This document shows positions 42,159 through 50,670 of a DNA stretch of 64,000 bases, one piece after another. Source of the stretch: Prado023 sp963697345 (GTDB taxonomy: Bacteria > Actinomycetota > Actinomycetes > S36-B12 > CAIYMF01); the NCBI GenBank assembly GCA_963697345.1, contig CAVONS010000005.1:216099-280098 (forward strand). Direction: 5' to 3'. The notes below the pieces were generated by a model. The model did no database searches and was not told the origin of the DNA. It was given only the letters and a program-made list of their open reading frames with translations. Both the position numbers and the translations under genes were made by a program. How positions within the stretch are numbered: the first letter of the stretch is position 1; each line of letters starts with the position of its first letter.

Positions 42159-42164
42159 ATTCTA
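42159..42164 (-). promoter_or_regulatory. -10 element of ffh, probably leaderless
   Basis: TAGAAT on the minus strand, eight bases before the GTG of ffh. No convincing -35 is seen. The spacing places the start codon at or next to +1, and there is no ribosome-binding site between. Confidence 0.5.
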
Positions 42165-42244
42165 CCGGGGTGTCTGCGCTGCCAGATCCGGCCGATCGCC
42201 GGCCACGTCCTCACCGGGACCGCACGCTCGCCGGACGGGTCCAT

Positions 42245-43372
42245 TCAGGCCCGAACAGCCCGCCCCACGCGAGCCTGCGCGACCCGCCAGTAGATGAAGG
42301 TGAGGACGCCGAGGCTGACCTGCGGGATCCACGAGCATGCGCGCCACACCAAGGTGGCGGCGACGGCCTCATCATTGGTCAGGCCGAACGTCGTGAGCAG
42401 CGCGATCAGGGCGGCGTCCACCGTGCCGAGCCCACCCGGAGTGACCGGGATCATGGTCGCCATGCGCGAGATCGCGAACGCCGCGAAGGCCCCTGCCACG
42501 GTCAGCGTGGTCGGGGCATCGCCGAGCACCCCCTCGATGGCGAACCAGAGCACCGCGAACTGCGCCACGATCACGATGTAGTTCGAGGCCGTGACCCAGC
42601 GCCAACGATCGAACACGACACCCTTGGTGCTGTCCCGCAGGTCGATCGACATGCCCACGGCGTCGATCTGGTTGGCCCGACGGCTGTTGATGGGCGACAG
42701 GAGTCGGTTGCCGAAGCGACCGATCCTGCGCGCCGACTCCTCGCTGCGCAGGATCAACCACAGGACCACGATGGACGCCGCGGTCGCAGCGATGCCGATG
42801 ATCGCGACCCAGACCCACTGGGATTCCACCTCACCGGTCGTGAGGGCCGCCACGACGCCGAACACCGGCAGCGTGAGCGTCATGAACAGGCTCCACAGGC
42901 TCGTCACAGCGATGCCTGCGGTGGCTGCGGCGATGGGCACCGAGTAGCTCGAGAGCATGGCGAACTGGATCGCGAGCCCGAAGGCGCCTCCAGCCGGGAT
43001 GGTGTTGCTGATCATGAACGAGGTCTGCCGGATGACGAACGCGGGCTTGTACGGGAGCCCGGGGATGGCTGCCTGATAGGGCCAGACGTACACGACCAGC
43101 ATCACCAGGACGCTCACGCCGATGAGCACGAGAGCCTGCGGCGCCATCCCCTGGATCTCGGCCCATGCATCGGCGTAGCTGCCGAACTTGGGGATCAGCC
43201 CCACGAAGATGATCACGAGCACGACGATCGTGACGATCGCCCCGATGATCGTCTTGCGCTTGTCCAGCGCCGAGGAGGCCTCGCTCGTGTCGACGGCCTT
43301 CAGCTGGCCAATCCTGGTGACCTCTGTGCCGCCGTCGGGTGCCGGCGGGGTCGTGCTCGGAGGCTCAGACAT
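42245..43372 (-). CDS. YbhN/AglD-family flippase-like integral membrane protein
   Basis: A 375-residue membrane protein with eight or nine predicted segments after a 40-residue cytosolic N-terminus. The family signature lies near the end (MIPVTPGGLGTVDAALIALL), and an earlier SNTIPAGGAFGLAIQ segment matches the lysylphosphatidylglycerol-synthase transmembrane region. Members move or modify lipids, but the soluble MprF-like synthase domain is absent, so aminoacyl-lipid synthesis is not implied. ATG at 43372. Confidence 0.84.
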   Translation of the reverse strand: MSEPPSTTPPAPDGGTEVTRIGQLKAVDTSEASSALDKRKTIIGAIVTIVVLVIIFVGLIPKFGSYADAWAEIQGMAPQALVLIGVSVLVMLVVYVWPYQAAIPGLPYKPAFVIRQTSFMISNTIPAGGAFGLAIQFAMLSSYSVPIAAATAGIAVTSLWSLFMTLTLPVFGVVAALTTGEVESQWVWVAIIGIAATAASIVVLWLILRSEESARRIGRFGNRLLSPINSRRANQIDAVGMSIDLRDSTKGVVFDRWRWVTASNYIVIVAQFAVLWFAIEGVLGDAPTTLTVAGAFAAFAISRMATMIPVTPGGLGTVDAALIALLTTFGLTNDEAVAATLVWRACSWIPQVSLGVLTFIYWRVAQARVGRAVRA

Positions 43373-43399
43373 GGGCGCTCAGGCGAACGTGTGAGGGAT

Positions 43400-43684
43400 T
43401 CACATGAACCCCCCGACGTACTTCGCGCGGGCGATCGCGTCGATCGTCTGCTGCACGCCGAAGTTCGCGGATCCGGCGATGGTCGGCACGAACCCGACGA
43501 GCATCCCGTCGGCCATGACCTGGGCCTCCAGCCCCGCTGCCCCATCGGTGTCCCAGAGCGCCTCAGCCCCACCGGGAAGCACGATGCGCACACACGTGCG
43601 ATTCAGCGCCGGACGGTGCACCGAGGCGATGAAACCACGCTCGGACAGACCAGCAACAACCTCTTCGACCTCGTCGGCTTGCAT
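43400..43684 (-). CDS. Conserved small protein of unknown function
   Basis: A 94-residue acidic protein (begins MQADEVEEVVAGLSERGF, ends AKYVGGFM) that I do not assign to a named family. The alternation of short strands and helices and the GGAEALWDTDGAAGLEAQVM segment suggest a small alpha/beta fold; there is no signal peptide or membrane segment. It is separated from the YbhN-like gene by 27 bases and from glnD by 59. CAGAAT six bases before the ATG could be a -10 element giving a leaderless message. Confidence 0.65.
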   Translation of the reverse strand: MQADEVEEVVAGLSERGFIASVHRPALNRTCVRIVLPGGAEALWDTDGAAGLEAQVMADGMLVGFVPTIAGSANFGVQQTIDAIARAKYVGGFM

Positions 43685-43743
43685 CCGCGAATTCTGTCAC
43701 GAGGTGTGCGAGTGCGCCGTCAGCGCCTTGCCGTGAACCACAG

Positions 43744-46101
43744 CTAGCTCCCCGGATCGGACTGCGACTCGGCCAGGGACTCCGCCACCACGTCGGCCAC
43801 TGCCATGGACAGCTCCTCAGTCAGGGGTTGGCCATGGCGGTCCACGAGGTAGAACACGTCCACCACCTCCGAACCGAGTGTGGACACCCGTGCCGCGGAG
43901 ATGTCAGTGCCGGTGCCGGCAATGGCGGTTCCCACCCGATGGAGCAGGCCGGGCGCATCGTGGGCGCGCACCTCCAGGACTGTGGCCACACTCGATGCGC
44001 CCGCGACGATGTCCACTCGCGCAGGGGCGATCATCGGGGCGCTGTCCAACCGCGCCGCCTCGTCCCTGCGCGCGACTCGGGCCGCCACGTCGAGCTGGCC
44101 CGCCAGGGCACGGCGGATGTCCTCACGCAGCCGTTCAACTGCCGGGGGATCACCGAACTGCGGGTTGACGCTCCACACCTCGACAGCACGGTCGCCCACA
44201 CTCGTGGTCACGGCCGAGCGCACCTCGAGGCGGTGCATCGACAGGATGCCGGCGACCACCCCCAGCAGGCCCAGGGAGTCCGGCGCCGCGATCGTGACGT
44301 CGTAGCCGGACTCACGCTCCTGCAGCAGGACGCGCACCCCATCCCCCTCGGCCATCGCGAGCTGGTCCTCGGACAGCAGCGGCTCGGAGAGCACCACCTC
44401 GCCGTGCAGCTGCGAACGCACCCGGGCCACGAGGTCGCGCACCAGCGACTTCTTCCACGTGGTCCATGCCAACGGACCGGTGGCCAGGGCGTCGGCCTCC
44501 GTGAGGGCGGCGAGCAGGTCCAGCATCTGCGTGGTCCCGACGGCCTCGGCCACGGTGTCGATGGTCTGGGGGTCGTCGAGGTCCCGCCTGGTGGCGATGT
44601 CCGGGAGAAGGAGGTGATGGCGGCACATCTCGACAAGTGTGTGGCAGTCCTCCGGCGTGAAGCCCAGGGTCTCGGCGATCTCGGCCACCAGGATCACGCC
44701 GACATCGGTGTGATCCTCCAGCGGACGACCCTTGCCGATGTCGTGGAGCAGGGCCCCGACGAGCAGGAGGTCGGGGCGCTGCACATCGCGCGTGGACGCA
44801 CAGGCCTCCACGGCGGTCTCGAGCAGGTGCCGGTCCACCGTGAACCGGTGCACGGGATTGTGCTGCGGCGCGGAGCGGACGACCTCCCAGTGCGGGATCA
44901 GCCGCGAGATCACACCCGCCTGGTCCAGGGCCTCCCACACCAGCACCGACCCACGTCCTGCGCCGAGCAGGGAGACCAACGCATTGCGCGCGGCCGGTGG
45001 CCACGGCACCGGCATCGGTGCTGACTCCGCGGCCAGCCGCGCCACGGTGTGCCGGCTCAGCTGGATGCCCGACTGGGCAGCTGTCGCCGCCGCGCGCAGG
45101 ATCAGCGTCGGGTCCCGGTCCGGACGGGCATCAGCGGCGAGGACTGCCTGCCCGTCCTGCAGGACGACGCCGTTGGCCAGCGGACTGCGGGCAGCTCCCT
45201 TGCCCTTCAGCCGCTTGAAGCCGAACCTCGGTCGCGAGCGCACGATCCGCTCCACCGCGCTCCAGGTCGTGTCGGAGGCGACGCCGATGGACCGGCCGGA
45301 CGCCGAGACGGCGCGCAGCAGGGCATCGGCGTCCGCCAGCCCCAGCGCGGCAGCAACGGGGCCCTGTTCCTGCTGGGCAAGACGGTCGGTGGGCCGACTC
45401 GCCACACTGTGCAGGGCGTCGCGCGTGTCGAGCAGGTGGGCCTTCGCGCCCGCGAGCTCCGAGTGGGGCGCGTCGGTGATCCATGAGGCCGCGATCGCGC
45501 GGATCACGGTCAGGTCGCGCAGCCCTCCGTAGGACTCCTTGAGGTCCGGTTCCAGCAGGTGCGCCAGCTCCCCGTGGGCCGCACGACGCTCCCGGACGAA
45601 CTCCTGCAGCTCCGGAAGCCGGCTGGGCGCCAGTGCGCGCCAGTCGGCCAGCACGGACGTCTTCAGGGCTGCAGTGGCCGATTCGTCACCGGTGATGGTG
45701 CGTGCGTCCAGCAGCCCGAGAACCACGCGGATGTCGGCCGCCGCCACGCGGCGGGCTTCGGAGACCGTGCGCACGGAGTGGTCCAGGCGCAGGCCGGAGT
45801 CCCAGATCGGGTACCAGATCCGATCTGACACCTCCGCGACCTTTCCGCCCGGGTGCAGCAGCAGCAGGTCCAGGTCGCTGCCGGCACTCAGCTCGCGACG
45901 GCCGTACCCCCCGACGGCCACAAGCGTCGCCCCGGCCTCACGAGCACCCGACGACTCGAAGATGTCGACCAACCACCGGTCTGTCAGGTCGGCCAGGGCG
46001 GTGCGTGCCTGTGCGCCCGGCTGCCGAGGGGCGTCCAGGAGCCCCGCCCGGGCCGCGAGGAACTCACTGGCCGGCGGGAGCTCGGATGTGGGTGCCGTCA
46101 T
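43744..46101 (-). CDS. glnD: Bifunctional PII uridylyltransferase/uridylyl-removing-type enzyme
   Basis: A 785-residue nitrogen-sensor enzyme that modifies and demodifies the PII protein. The nucleotidyltransferase domain (about 50-170) carries GGYGRRELSAGSDLDLLLL; the HD domain (about 420-560) carries HRFTVDRHLLE and GALLHDIGKG; two ACT domains (about 610-690 and 710-780) bind glutamine. In actinobacteria the modification of PII is usually adenylylation, so uridylylation should not be assumed. AGGAGG precedes the ATG at 46101. It follows glnK and amtB in the classic order. Confidence 0.94.
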   Translation of the reverse strand: MTAPTSELPPASEFLAARAGLLDAPRQPGAQARTALADLTDRWLVDIFESSGAREAGATLVAVGGYGRRELSAGSDLDLLLLHPGGKVAEVSDRIWYPIWDSGLRLDHSVRTVSEARRVAAADIRVVLGLLDARTITGDESATAALKTSVLADWRALAPSRLPELQEFVRERRAAHGELAHLLEPDLKESYGGLRDLTVIRAIAASWITDAPHSELAGAKAHLLDTRDALHSVASRPTDRLAQQEQGPVAAALGLADADALLRAVSASGRSIGVASDTTWSAVERIVRSRPRFGFKRLKGKGAARSPLANGVVLQDGQAVLAADARPDRDPTLILRAAATAAQSGIQLSRHTVARLAAESAPMPVPWPPAARNALVSLLGAGRGSVLVWEALDQAGVISRLIPHWEVVRSAPQHNPVHRFTVDRHLLETAVEACASTRDVQRPDLLLVGALLHDIGKGRPLEDHTDVGVILVAEIAETLGFTPEDCHTLVEMCRHHLLLPDIATRRDLDDPQTIDTVAEAVGTTQMLDLLAALTEADALATGPLAWTTWKKSLVRDLVARVRSQLHGEVVLSEPLLSEDQLAMAEGDGVRVLLQERESGYDVTIAAPDSLGLLGVVAGILSMHRLEVRSAVTTSVGDRAVEVWSVNPQFGDPPAVERLREDIRRALAGQLDVAARVARRDEAARLDSAPMIAPARVDIVAGASSVATVLEVRAHDAPGLLHRVGTAIAGTGTDISAARVSTLGSEVVDVFYLVDRHGQPLTEELSMAVADVVAESLAESQSDPGS

Positions 46102-46216
46102 GATGCCCTCCTGGATGTGGCGCTTCGGCAGCTGGGGGACGTGAAGTTCTGGGGAATGCCACGATCCGCCGCCCTGGTGGGGGCGGCGGATCGTGGATCC
46201 ATCAACAGGTCCCGCC

Positions 46217-46555
46217 CTACAGGGCGTCGGGCCCGCGCTCGCCGGTGCGCACGCGCACGACGCTCTCGACGGGGATGGTCCAGACCTTGCCATCCCCGAT
46301 ACGCCCGGTCTGGGCGCTCTTGCAGATGACATCCACCACCGCTGAGGCGTCGTCATCCTCGACGAGCACCTCCACGCGGACCTTGGGGACCATGTCCACC
46401 GTGTACTCAGCACCGCGGTACACCTCGGTGTGACCACGCTGGCGGCCATATCCGCTGGCCTCGGAGACCGTCAGCCCGTGGATGCCGTAGGCCTCCAACG
46501 CGCTCTTGATGTCCTCGAGCTTGAACGGCTTGACGATCGCTGTCACGAGCTTCAT
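46217..46555 (-). CDS. glnK: Nitrogen regulatory protein P-II (GlnK/GlnB)
   Basis: A 112-residue trimeric signal protein binding ATP/ADP and 2-oxoglutarate. The T-loop Tyr51 (RGAEYTVD) is the modification site, and the B-loop (SAQTGRIGDGKVW) and C-loop residues are intact. The ATG at 46555 overlaps the amtB stop (ATGA), which with the T-loop points to the AmtB-regulating GlnK type. Confidence 0.95.
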   Translation of the reverse strand: MKLVTAIVKPFKLEDIKSALEAYGIHGLTVSEASGYGRQRGHTEVYRGAEYTVDMVPKVRVEVLVEDDDASAVVDVICKSAQTGRIGDGKVWTIPVESVVRVRTGERGPDAL

Positions 46556-47880
46556 GCCTTGACCTCCTCCTGGGAACGGACCGAGCTGCTGCCCACTCCG
46601 GCGAACTTGCCGCCGCCACCACCCGAGTTGCCCAACTCGTAGGCGACCTCAGCGTGGATCGTCTGGTCGATGCCAGCAACCTCATCGTCCTCGTCGATAC
46701 GGAAGCCCATCGTCGCCTTGATGGCCAGCGCGATCAGCAGCGCCACCACGAAGGAGAACACCATCACGCTCAGAGCCGCCACGGTCTGGGTCCAGAGCTG
46801 GCTGGTGCCACCTCCGTAGAACAGGCCGTTGACACCGGCCGGCGCAGCCTCGGTGGCCAGGAAGCCGATGAGGATGGTGCCGACGAGTCCGCCAACCAGG
46901 TGCACGCCAACCACGTCCAGCGAGTCGTCGTAGCGGAACTTGAACTTCAGGCCGACGGCCAGGGCGCACAGGACGCCTGCAACCAGGCCCACGGCGAGTG
47001 CGCCCAACGGGCTCACGGCCGAGCATGCCGGGGTGATGGCCACCAGACCGGCGACCATGCCGGATGCCGCACCAAGGCTGGTCGCGTGACCGTCGCGGAT
47101 CTTCTCCGTGATCAACCAGCCGATGGTGGCTGCGCAGGTCGCGGCGAAGGTGTTCACGAAGACCACCGCGGCCGTGTTGTCCGCAGCCAGCGCCGAACCG
47201 GCGTTGAAGCCGAACCAGCCGAACCAGAGCAGGCCGGCGCCCAGCATCACCAGGGGCAGGTTGTGCGGACGCATCTGCGTCTTGGGCCATCCCAGGCGCT
47301 TGCCGAGCACGAGCACCAGCGCCAGTGCAGCGGCGCCAGCGTTGATGTGCACGGCAGTACCACCGGCGAAGTCGATCGCGGGTACGCCGTTGAGCGGGCC
47401 GTTGCCGTTGAAGATCCAGCCGTCAGCGCTCCAGACCCAGTGGGCCACGGGGAAGTAGACCAAGGTGGCCCAGATCCCGCCGAAGACCATCCACGAGCTG
47501 AACTTCGTGCGGTCCGCGACAGCACCAGCGATCAGCGCGACCGTGATCGCGGCGAACATGGCCTGGAAGCCGACGAACGCCATCTCGGGCAGCGACGCCT
47601 CCGGGTTGTCGGTCATCAGACCCTCGAGACCGAAGTACTCAAGTGGGTTGGAGATGAACAGGCCGCCCCCAGGGGCGAACGTCATCGAGTAGCCATAGAG
47701 GATCCAGAGGACCCCGACGAGGACCAATGCCCCGAAGACCATCATGAACATGTTGAGCACGCCCTTGCTGCGTGTCATGCCACCGTAGAAGAGGGCCAGG
47801 CCCGGCAGCATCAGCAGGACGAGGGCAGCGCTCGTGAGGACCCATGCGGTGTCCCCTGTGTTGAGGGCCGTTTCGGCCAT
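46552..47880 (-). CDS. amtB: Ammonium transporter
   Basis: An 11-segment ammonium channel of 442 residues. The segment FVGFQAMFAAITVALIAGAVADR, the FAGGTAVHINAGAAALALVLVLGKR pore region with its His, and the twin-His partner in DVVGVHLVGG are all present. AAAGGAG stands before the ATG at 47880. It is the first gene of amtB-glnK-glnD. The 183-base region upstream holds a GlnR-like site and a GC hairpin near the ribosome site. Confidence 0.95.
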   Translation of the reverse strand: MAETALNTGDTAWVLTSAALVLLMLPGLALFYGGMTRSKGVLNMFMMVFGALVLVGVLWILYGYSMTFAPGGGLFISNPLEYFGLEGLMTDNPEASLPEMAFVGFQAMFAAITVALIAGAVADRTKFSSWMVFGGIWATLVYFPVAHWVWSADGWIFNGNGPLNGVPAIDFAGGTAVHINAGAAALALVLVLGKRLGWPKTQMRPHNLPLVMLGAGLLWFGWFGFNAGSALAADNTAAVVFVNTFAATCAATIGWLITEKIRDGHATSLGAASGMVAGLVAITPACSAVSPLGALAVGLVAGVLCALAVGLKFKFRYDDSLDVVGVHLVGGLVGTILIGFLATEAAPAGVNGLFYGGGTSQLWTQTVAALSVMVFSFVVALLIALAIKATMGFRIDEDDEVAGIDQTIHAEVAYELGNSGGGGGKFAGVGSSSVRSQEEVKA

Positions 47881-47902
47881 CGCCTCGCTCCTTTCGTCAG
47901 AA

Positions 47903-47921
47903 GGCCCCTCCAGCGGGGGCC
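47903..47921 (-). promoter_or_regulatory. Hairpin near the amtB ribosome site
   Basis: GGCCCC (47903-47908) and GGGGCC (47916-47921) can form a GC stem in the amtB leader, just upstream of AAAGGAG. It may modulate translation; nothing else supports that. Confidence 0.25.
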
Positions 47922-47999
47922 CGTGGCGCAACCATCGCCGCGCAGTGTTGCGCGAAGCGCCCGTGGGTGTTGCGGGCCGATGACGGAGGAGCCGATCAG

Positions 48000-48015
48000 G
48001 TTACGAACATGTTGC
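48000..48015 (-). promoter_or_regulatory. GlnR-like site upstream of amtB
   Basis: On the minus strand, GCAAC, six bases, GTAAC matches the actinobacterial GlnR pattern AC-n9-AC. It lies 120 bases before amtB, the textbook GlnR target. A single site is found; the glnR gene is not in the window. It also lies 49 bases from the start of the divergent AidB-like gene. Confidence 0.4.
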
Positions 48016-48063
48016 GGGATCCCGTCCCACCGACCGATCGTCGCGGCGGTCTACCCTGCGAGC

Positions 48064-49788
48064 ATGAGTACGCCGCCCTCACGAACGACCACCTCCCCCG
48101 CATCGGCCGCCGGTCGGGATGCCCTCGCTGACTGGCTCGCCGCCCAGCCGGACGACCTGTTCACCGACGACCAGGACCTCGCCGTCCTCGTGGCCCACCA
48201 CGGGCTGAGCAGACGGCTCCCCGCGCTGCGAGCTGCCGGCCTGGCCGTCGCCGGACCGCTGGATGCGGCCGCTCGCCGCAACGACCTGCCCGGGAACCTG
48301 CCGCTCCTCGACGACTGGGATGGGATCGGGCGTTTCACCGCCGATGTGGCTCACCATCCGAGCCACAGGGACGCAGGGCGCCTCATCTACGGCACCGGTG
48401 TGATGACCGCCTACGGGGAGGTCGGCGTCGACGGCCGAGCGGGCGGGTCGTCCCCACGGCGGCCGGTGTCCCCTGCGCCGCAACGCTTCATCCTCACCCT
48501 GTTCTACCTGACCGCCCAGGCCGGCGAGGCCGGGCACAACTGCCCGCTCGCATGTGATGCCGGCGCCATCCGCACGCTCCAGCACCTGGGCACCGCCGAC
48601 CAGCAGTCCGCCTTCCTGCCCGGCCTGCTCGACCCTGACTTCGACACGAACCTGACCGCCTCGCAGTTCCTCACCGAGGTGCAGGGCGGTTCCGACGTCG
48701 GGGCCAACGCAGTGACTGCGACCCCGGTGGTGCCCGGCGAGGGCGGGCCGGGCAGCGCGTGGACCATCGACGGCGAGAAGTGGTTCTGCTCGAACACCGA
48801 TGCCGACGTGTTCCTGCTCACGGCGCGTGTCGACGAGCCGCGCACGGGCACCAAGGGCCTGGGCCTGTTCCTCATCCCCCGGATGTGCGCCGACGGCACC
48901 CCCAACGGCTTCCGGATCCGCCGGCTCAAGAACAAGCTCGGGACCCGCTCGATGGCCAGCGGGGAGATCGACTTCACGGCTGCCGAGGCCACGGCCCTGG
49001 GGCCGGTCGGTGACGGCTTCCGGAACGTGATGGACCTGGTGATCACGACCTCGAGGCTGTTCAACGCCGCCGGATGCGCGGCACACGCTCGCCGGGCATG
49101 GGTCGTCGCCTCCACCTACGCCCAGCATCGCCTCGCCTTCGGGCAGCCCATCGGCCAGTTCCCGCTGGTGGCCGAGACCCTGGCCTGGATGCGCGCGGAC
49201 GCCATCGCGTGCCTGGCCTCGACGCTGATGCTGGCGGGCCTGCAGGAGGAGATCGATGACGGATCCATCGCGGCGGAGGACGCCGCGTTCTTCCGGGTCG
49301 CGGTCAACCTGAACAAGCTCCAGACCTCGGTCCTTGCCCACGACGCAGTCAACCGGGGCATCGAGGTCCTGGGCGGCAACGGGGCGATCGAGACGTTCAG
49401 CGTGCTGCCTCGGCTGCTGCGCGACAACGTGGTCTACGAGAACTGGGAGGGCAGCCACAACGTCCTGCGCGCCCAGGTGCTTCGGGACTGCGGCCGGCTG
49501 GGTGTCCACGCCGGCTTCTTCGACGCCCTGGCCGCTCGCATGGGCGACGAGCATGCCGAGGCCCTCGCCGCTGACCGCGAGGCGCTCGAGGCCCTGCTCG
49601 AGGCACCGCCGGTGCAGCGCGACCTCGGCTTCCGGCGGCTGGGCACGCGCATGGCCATCTGGGTCATGCTCGCCGCCATGGCGCCACTGCCCCAGTTCGC
49701 TCCCGCGCGGCTGCTGGTCGAGCGCCACCTGCGCGAACTCCCCATCGACGCCGCCTACGTGGGTGCGATCGACGCGCTCCAGCGCTGA
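48064..49788 (+). CDS. AidB-like acyl-CoA dehydrogenase family flavoprotein
   Basis: A 574-residue flavoprotein of the acyl-CoA dehydrogenase superfamily. QFLTEVQGGSDVGAN, the EKWFCSNTDADVFLL flavin-binding region and the ENWEGSHNVLRAQVLRD segment near the end resemble AidB, the alkylation-response protein, more than beta-oxidation enzymes; length also agrees. The long open frame upstream is antisense to amtB and is not used; the ATG at 48064 fits the family start. It is divergent from amtB and is followed by the gene-free repeat region. Whether it dehydrogenates an acyl-CoA or acts in DNA protection is open. Confidence 0.82.
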   Translation: MSTPPSRTTTSPASAAGRDALADWLAAQPDDLFTDDQDLAVLVAHHGLSRRLPALRAAGLAVAGPLDAAARRNDLPGNLPLLDDWDGIGRFTADVAHHPSHRDAGRLIYGTGVMTAYGEVGVDGRAGGSSPRRPVSPAPQRFILTLFYLTAQAGEAGHNCPLACDAGAIRTLQHLGTADQQSAFLPGLLDPDFDTNLTASQFLTEVQGGSDVGANAVTATPVVPGEGGPGSAWTIDGEKWFCSNTDADVFLLTARVDEPRTGTKGLGLFLIPRMCADGTPNGFRIRRLKNKLGTRSMASGEIDFTAAEATALGPVGDGFRNVMDLVITTSRLFNAAGCAAHARRAWVVASTYAQHRLAFGQPIGQFPLVAETLAWMRADAIACLASTLMLAGLQEEIDDGSIAAEDAAFFRVAVNLNKLQTSVLAHDAVNRGIEVLGGNGAIETFSVLPRLLRDNVVYENWEGSHNVLRAQVLRDCGRLGVHAGFFDALAARMGDEHAEALAADREALEALLEAPPVQRDLGFRRLGTRMAIWVMLAAMAPLPQFAPARLLVERHLRELPIDAAYVGAIDALQR

Positions 49789-49794
49789 GCCAGC

Positions 49795-50008
49795 CGCAGG
49801 CCGCCGGTTCAGGGCTGGTGCAGGCCGGCGCAGGACGGTGCAGGCCGGTTCAGGGCGACTTCAGTCCGCCGTGCAGCCCGGTTCAGGCCGGTGCAGGCCG
49901 GTGCAGGCCGCCGTGCAGGCCGGTTCAGGCCAGTTCAGGCCGCCGTGCAGGCCGGTGCAGGCTGGTGCAGGCCGCCGTGCAGGCCGCCGTGCAGGCCGGT
50001 TCAGGCTG
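49795..50008. repeat. Tandem array 1: GTGCAGGCCG-type units
   Basis: About twenty units of ten to twelve bases in 214 bases, built on G-T/G-T-or-G-CAGG followed by CCG or CCGCCG (for example GTGCAGGCCG, GTTCAGGCCG, CCGCCGTGCAGG). Units begin seven bases after the stop of the AidB-like gene. Reading frames through it give Gln/Ala/Gly/Arg-rich nonsense with no start or ribosome site. No spacer sequences occur, so it is not a CRISPR array. Confidence 0.8.
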
Positions 50009-50126
50009 CTGAAGGATCGTCCAACCAGGCGGACCCGCCCCCCGGACCAGCCCCGCACTCAGGACGGGCCCGCCACCCCGCAGCCCCCTCGGGGTCCCCG
50101 CAGCGCTGGCAGGTCTGATCAGTTGG

Positions 50127-50250
50127 CCTTGGCAGTCCTGGCCGCCTTGGCAGTCCTGGCCGCCTTGGCAGTCCTGGCCGCCTTGGCAGTCCTGGCCGCC
50201 TTGGCAGCGCTGGCCGGCCTTGGCAGTCCTGGCCGCCTTGGCAGCGCGCC
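50127..50250. repeat. Tandem array 2: 18-bp units CCTTGGCAGTCCTGGCCG
   Basis: Seven head-to-tail copies of an 18-bp unit; copies 1-4 (50127-50198) are identical, copy 5 has CAGCGCTGG in place of CAGTCCTGG, a single G is inserted before copy 6, and copy 7 is partial. Unit length is a multiple of three, but no gene start is present on either strand. Such perfect copies indicate recent slippage or unequal exchange. Confidence 0.85.
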
Positions 50251-50290
50251 AACGGCCAGCGGCGCCGGCGATGCGACTCTGCGCCCGTTG

Positions 50291-50311
50291 TGGTCGAAAG
50301 GGGGCCTTTCA
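50291..50311. terminator. Hairpin between the convergent AidB-like and ftsY genes
   Basis: GTCGAAAGG (50291-50299) and CCTTTCAAC (50303-50311) form a 9-bp stem with one mismatch and a GGG loop. It could terminate from either side. A degenerate second copy of the surrounding sequence (GTGGTCGA ... TTTCAAC) follows at about 50342-50395. Confidence 0.4.
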
Positions 50312-50446
50312 ACTGGGCTCGCCGACGACTTCGCGCTCGCAGTGGTCGATAAGTACCGTTCTGACGGCCCTCTTTCAACCCGAACCAGCGCACAGTCCGG
50401 GGATGGGCCCCGCGCCAGCCACCTATTCGACCAGAACCCCCGCGAG

Positions 50447-50633
50447 GTCCGGCGTTGGGCGCGTCGTCCAGCGTTGGGCGGCGAAGTCCGGCGTTGGGCG
50501 GCGAAGTCCGGCGTTGGGCGCGGGCCGGCAAGGTCCGGCGTTGGGCGCGTCGTCCAGCGTTGGGCCGGCGGAGGCCGACGCTTGGCCGCGGGTCGGCGGA
50601 GTACAGCGTTGGGCGCGAGGCCCAGTTTGGGCG
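50447..50633. repeat. Tandem array 3: units around GTCCGGCGTTGGGC
   Basis: Nine copies, six exact or one-base variants of GTCCGGCGTTGGGC/GTCCAGCGTTGGGC, starting at about 50447, 50466, 50486, 50506, 50533 and 50552, then three diverged copies (about 50573, 50601, 50621). Spacing is 19-21 bases with two longer steps. A 29-base block (50451-50479) recurs exactly at 50537-50565. The array ends 38 bases before the ftsY stop. Confidence 0.8.
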
Positions 50634-50670
50634 TCGCCCGGCGGTCGCCACCGGACCGGGTCCGGCCCGC

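Noticed and set aside
46654..48063. Upstream extension of the AidB-like gene by 470 codons
   Set aside because: The extension is entirely antisense to amtB and has no family similarity; the ATG at 48064 gives the normal protein.
49789..50670. CRISPR array
   Set aside because: Units are 10-20 bp, directly adjacent or with short degenerate gaps, without unique spacers of constant length and without cas genes nearby.
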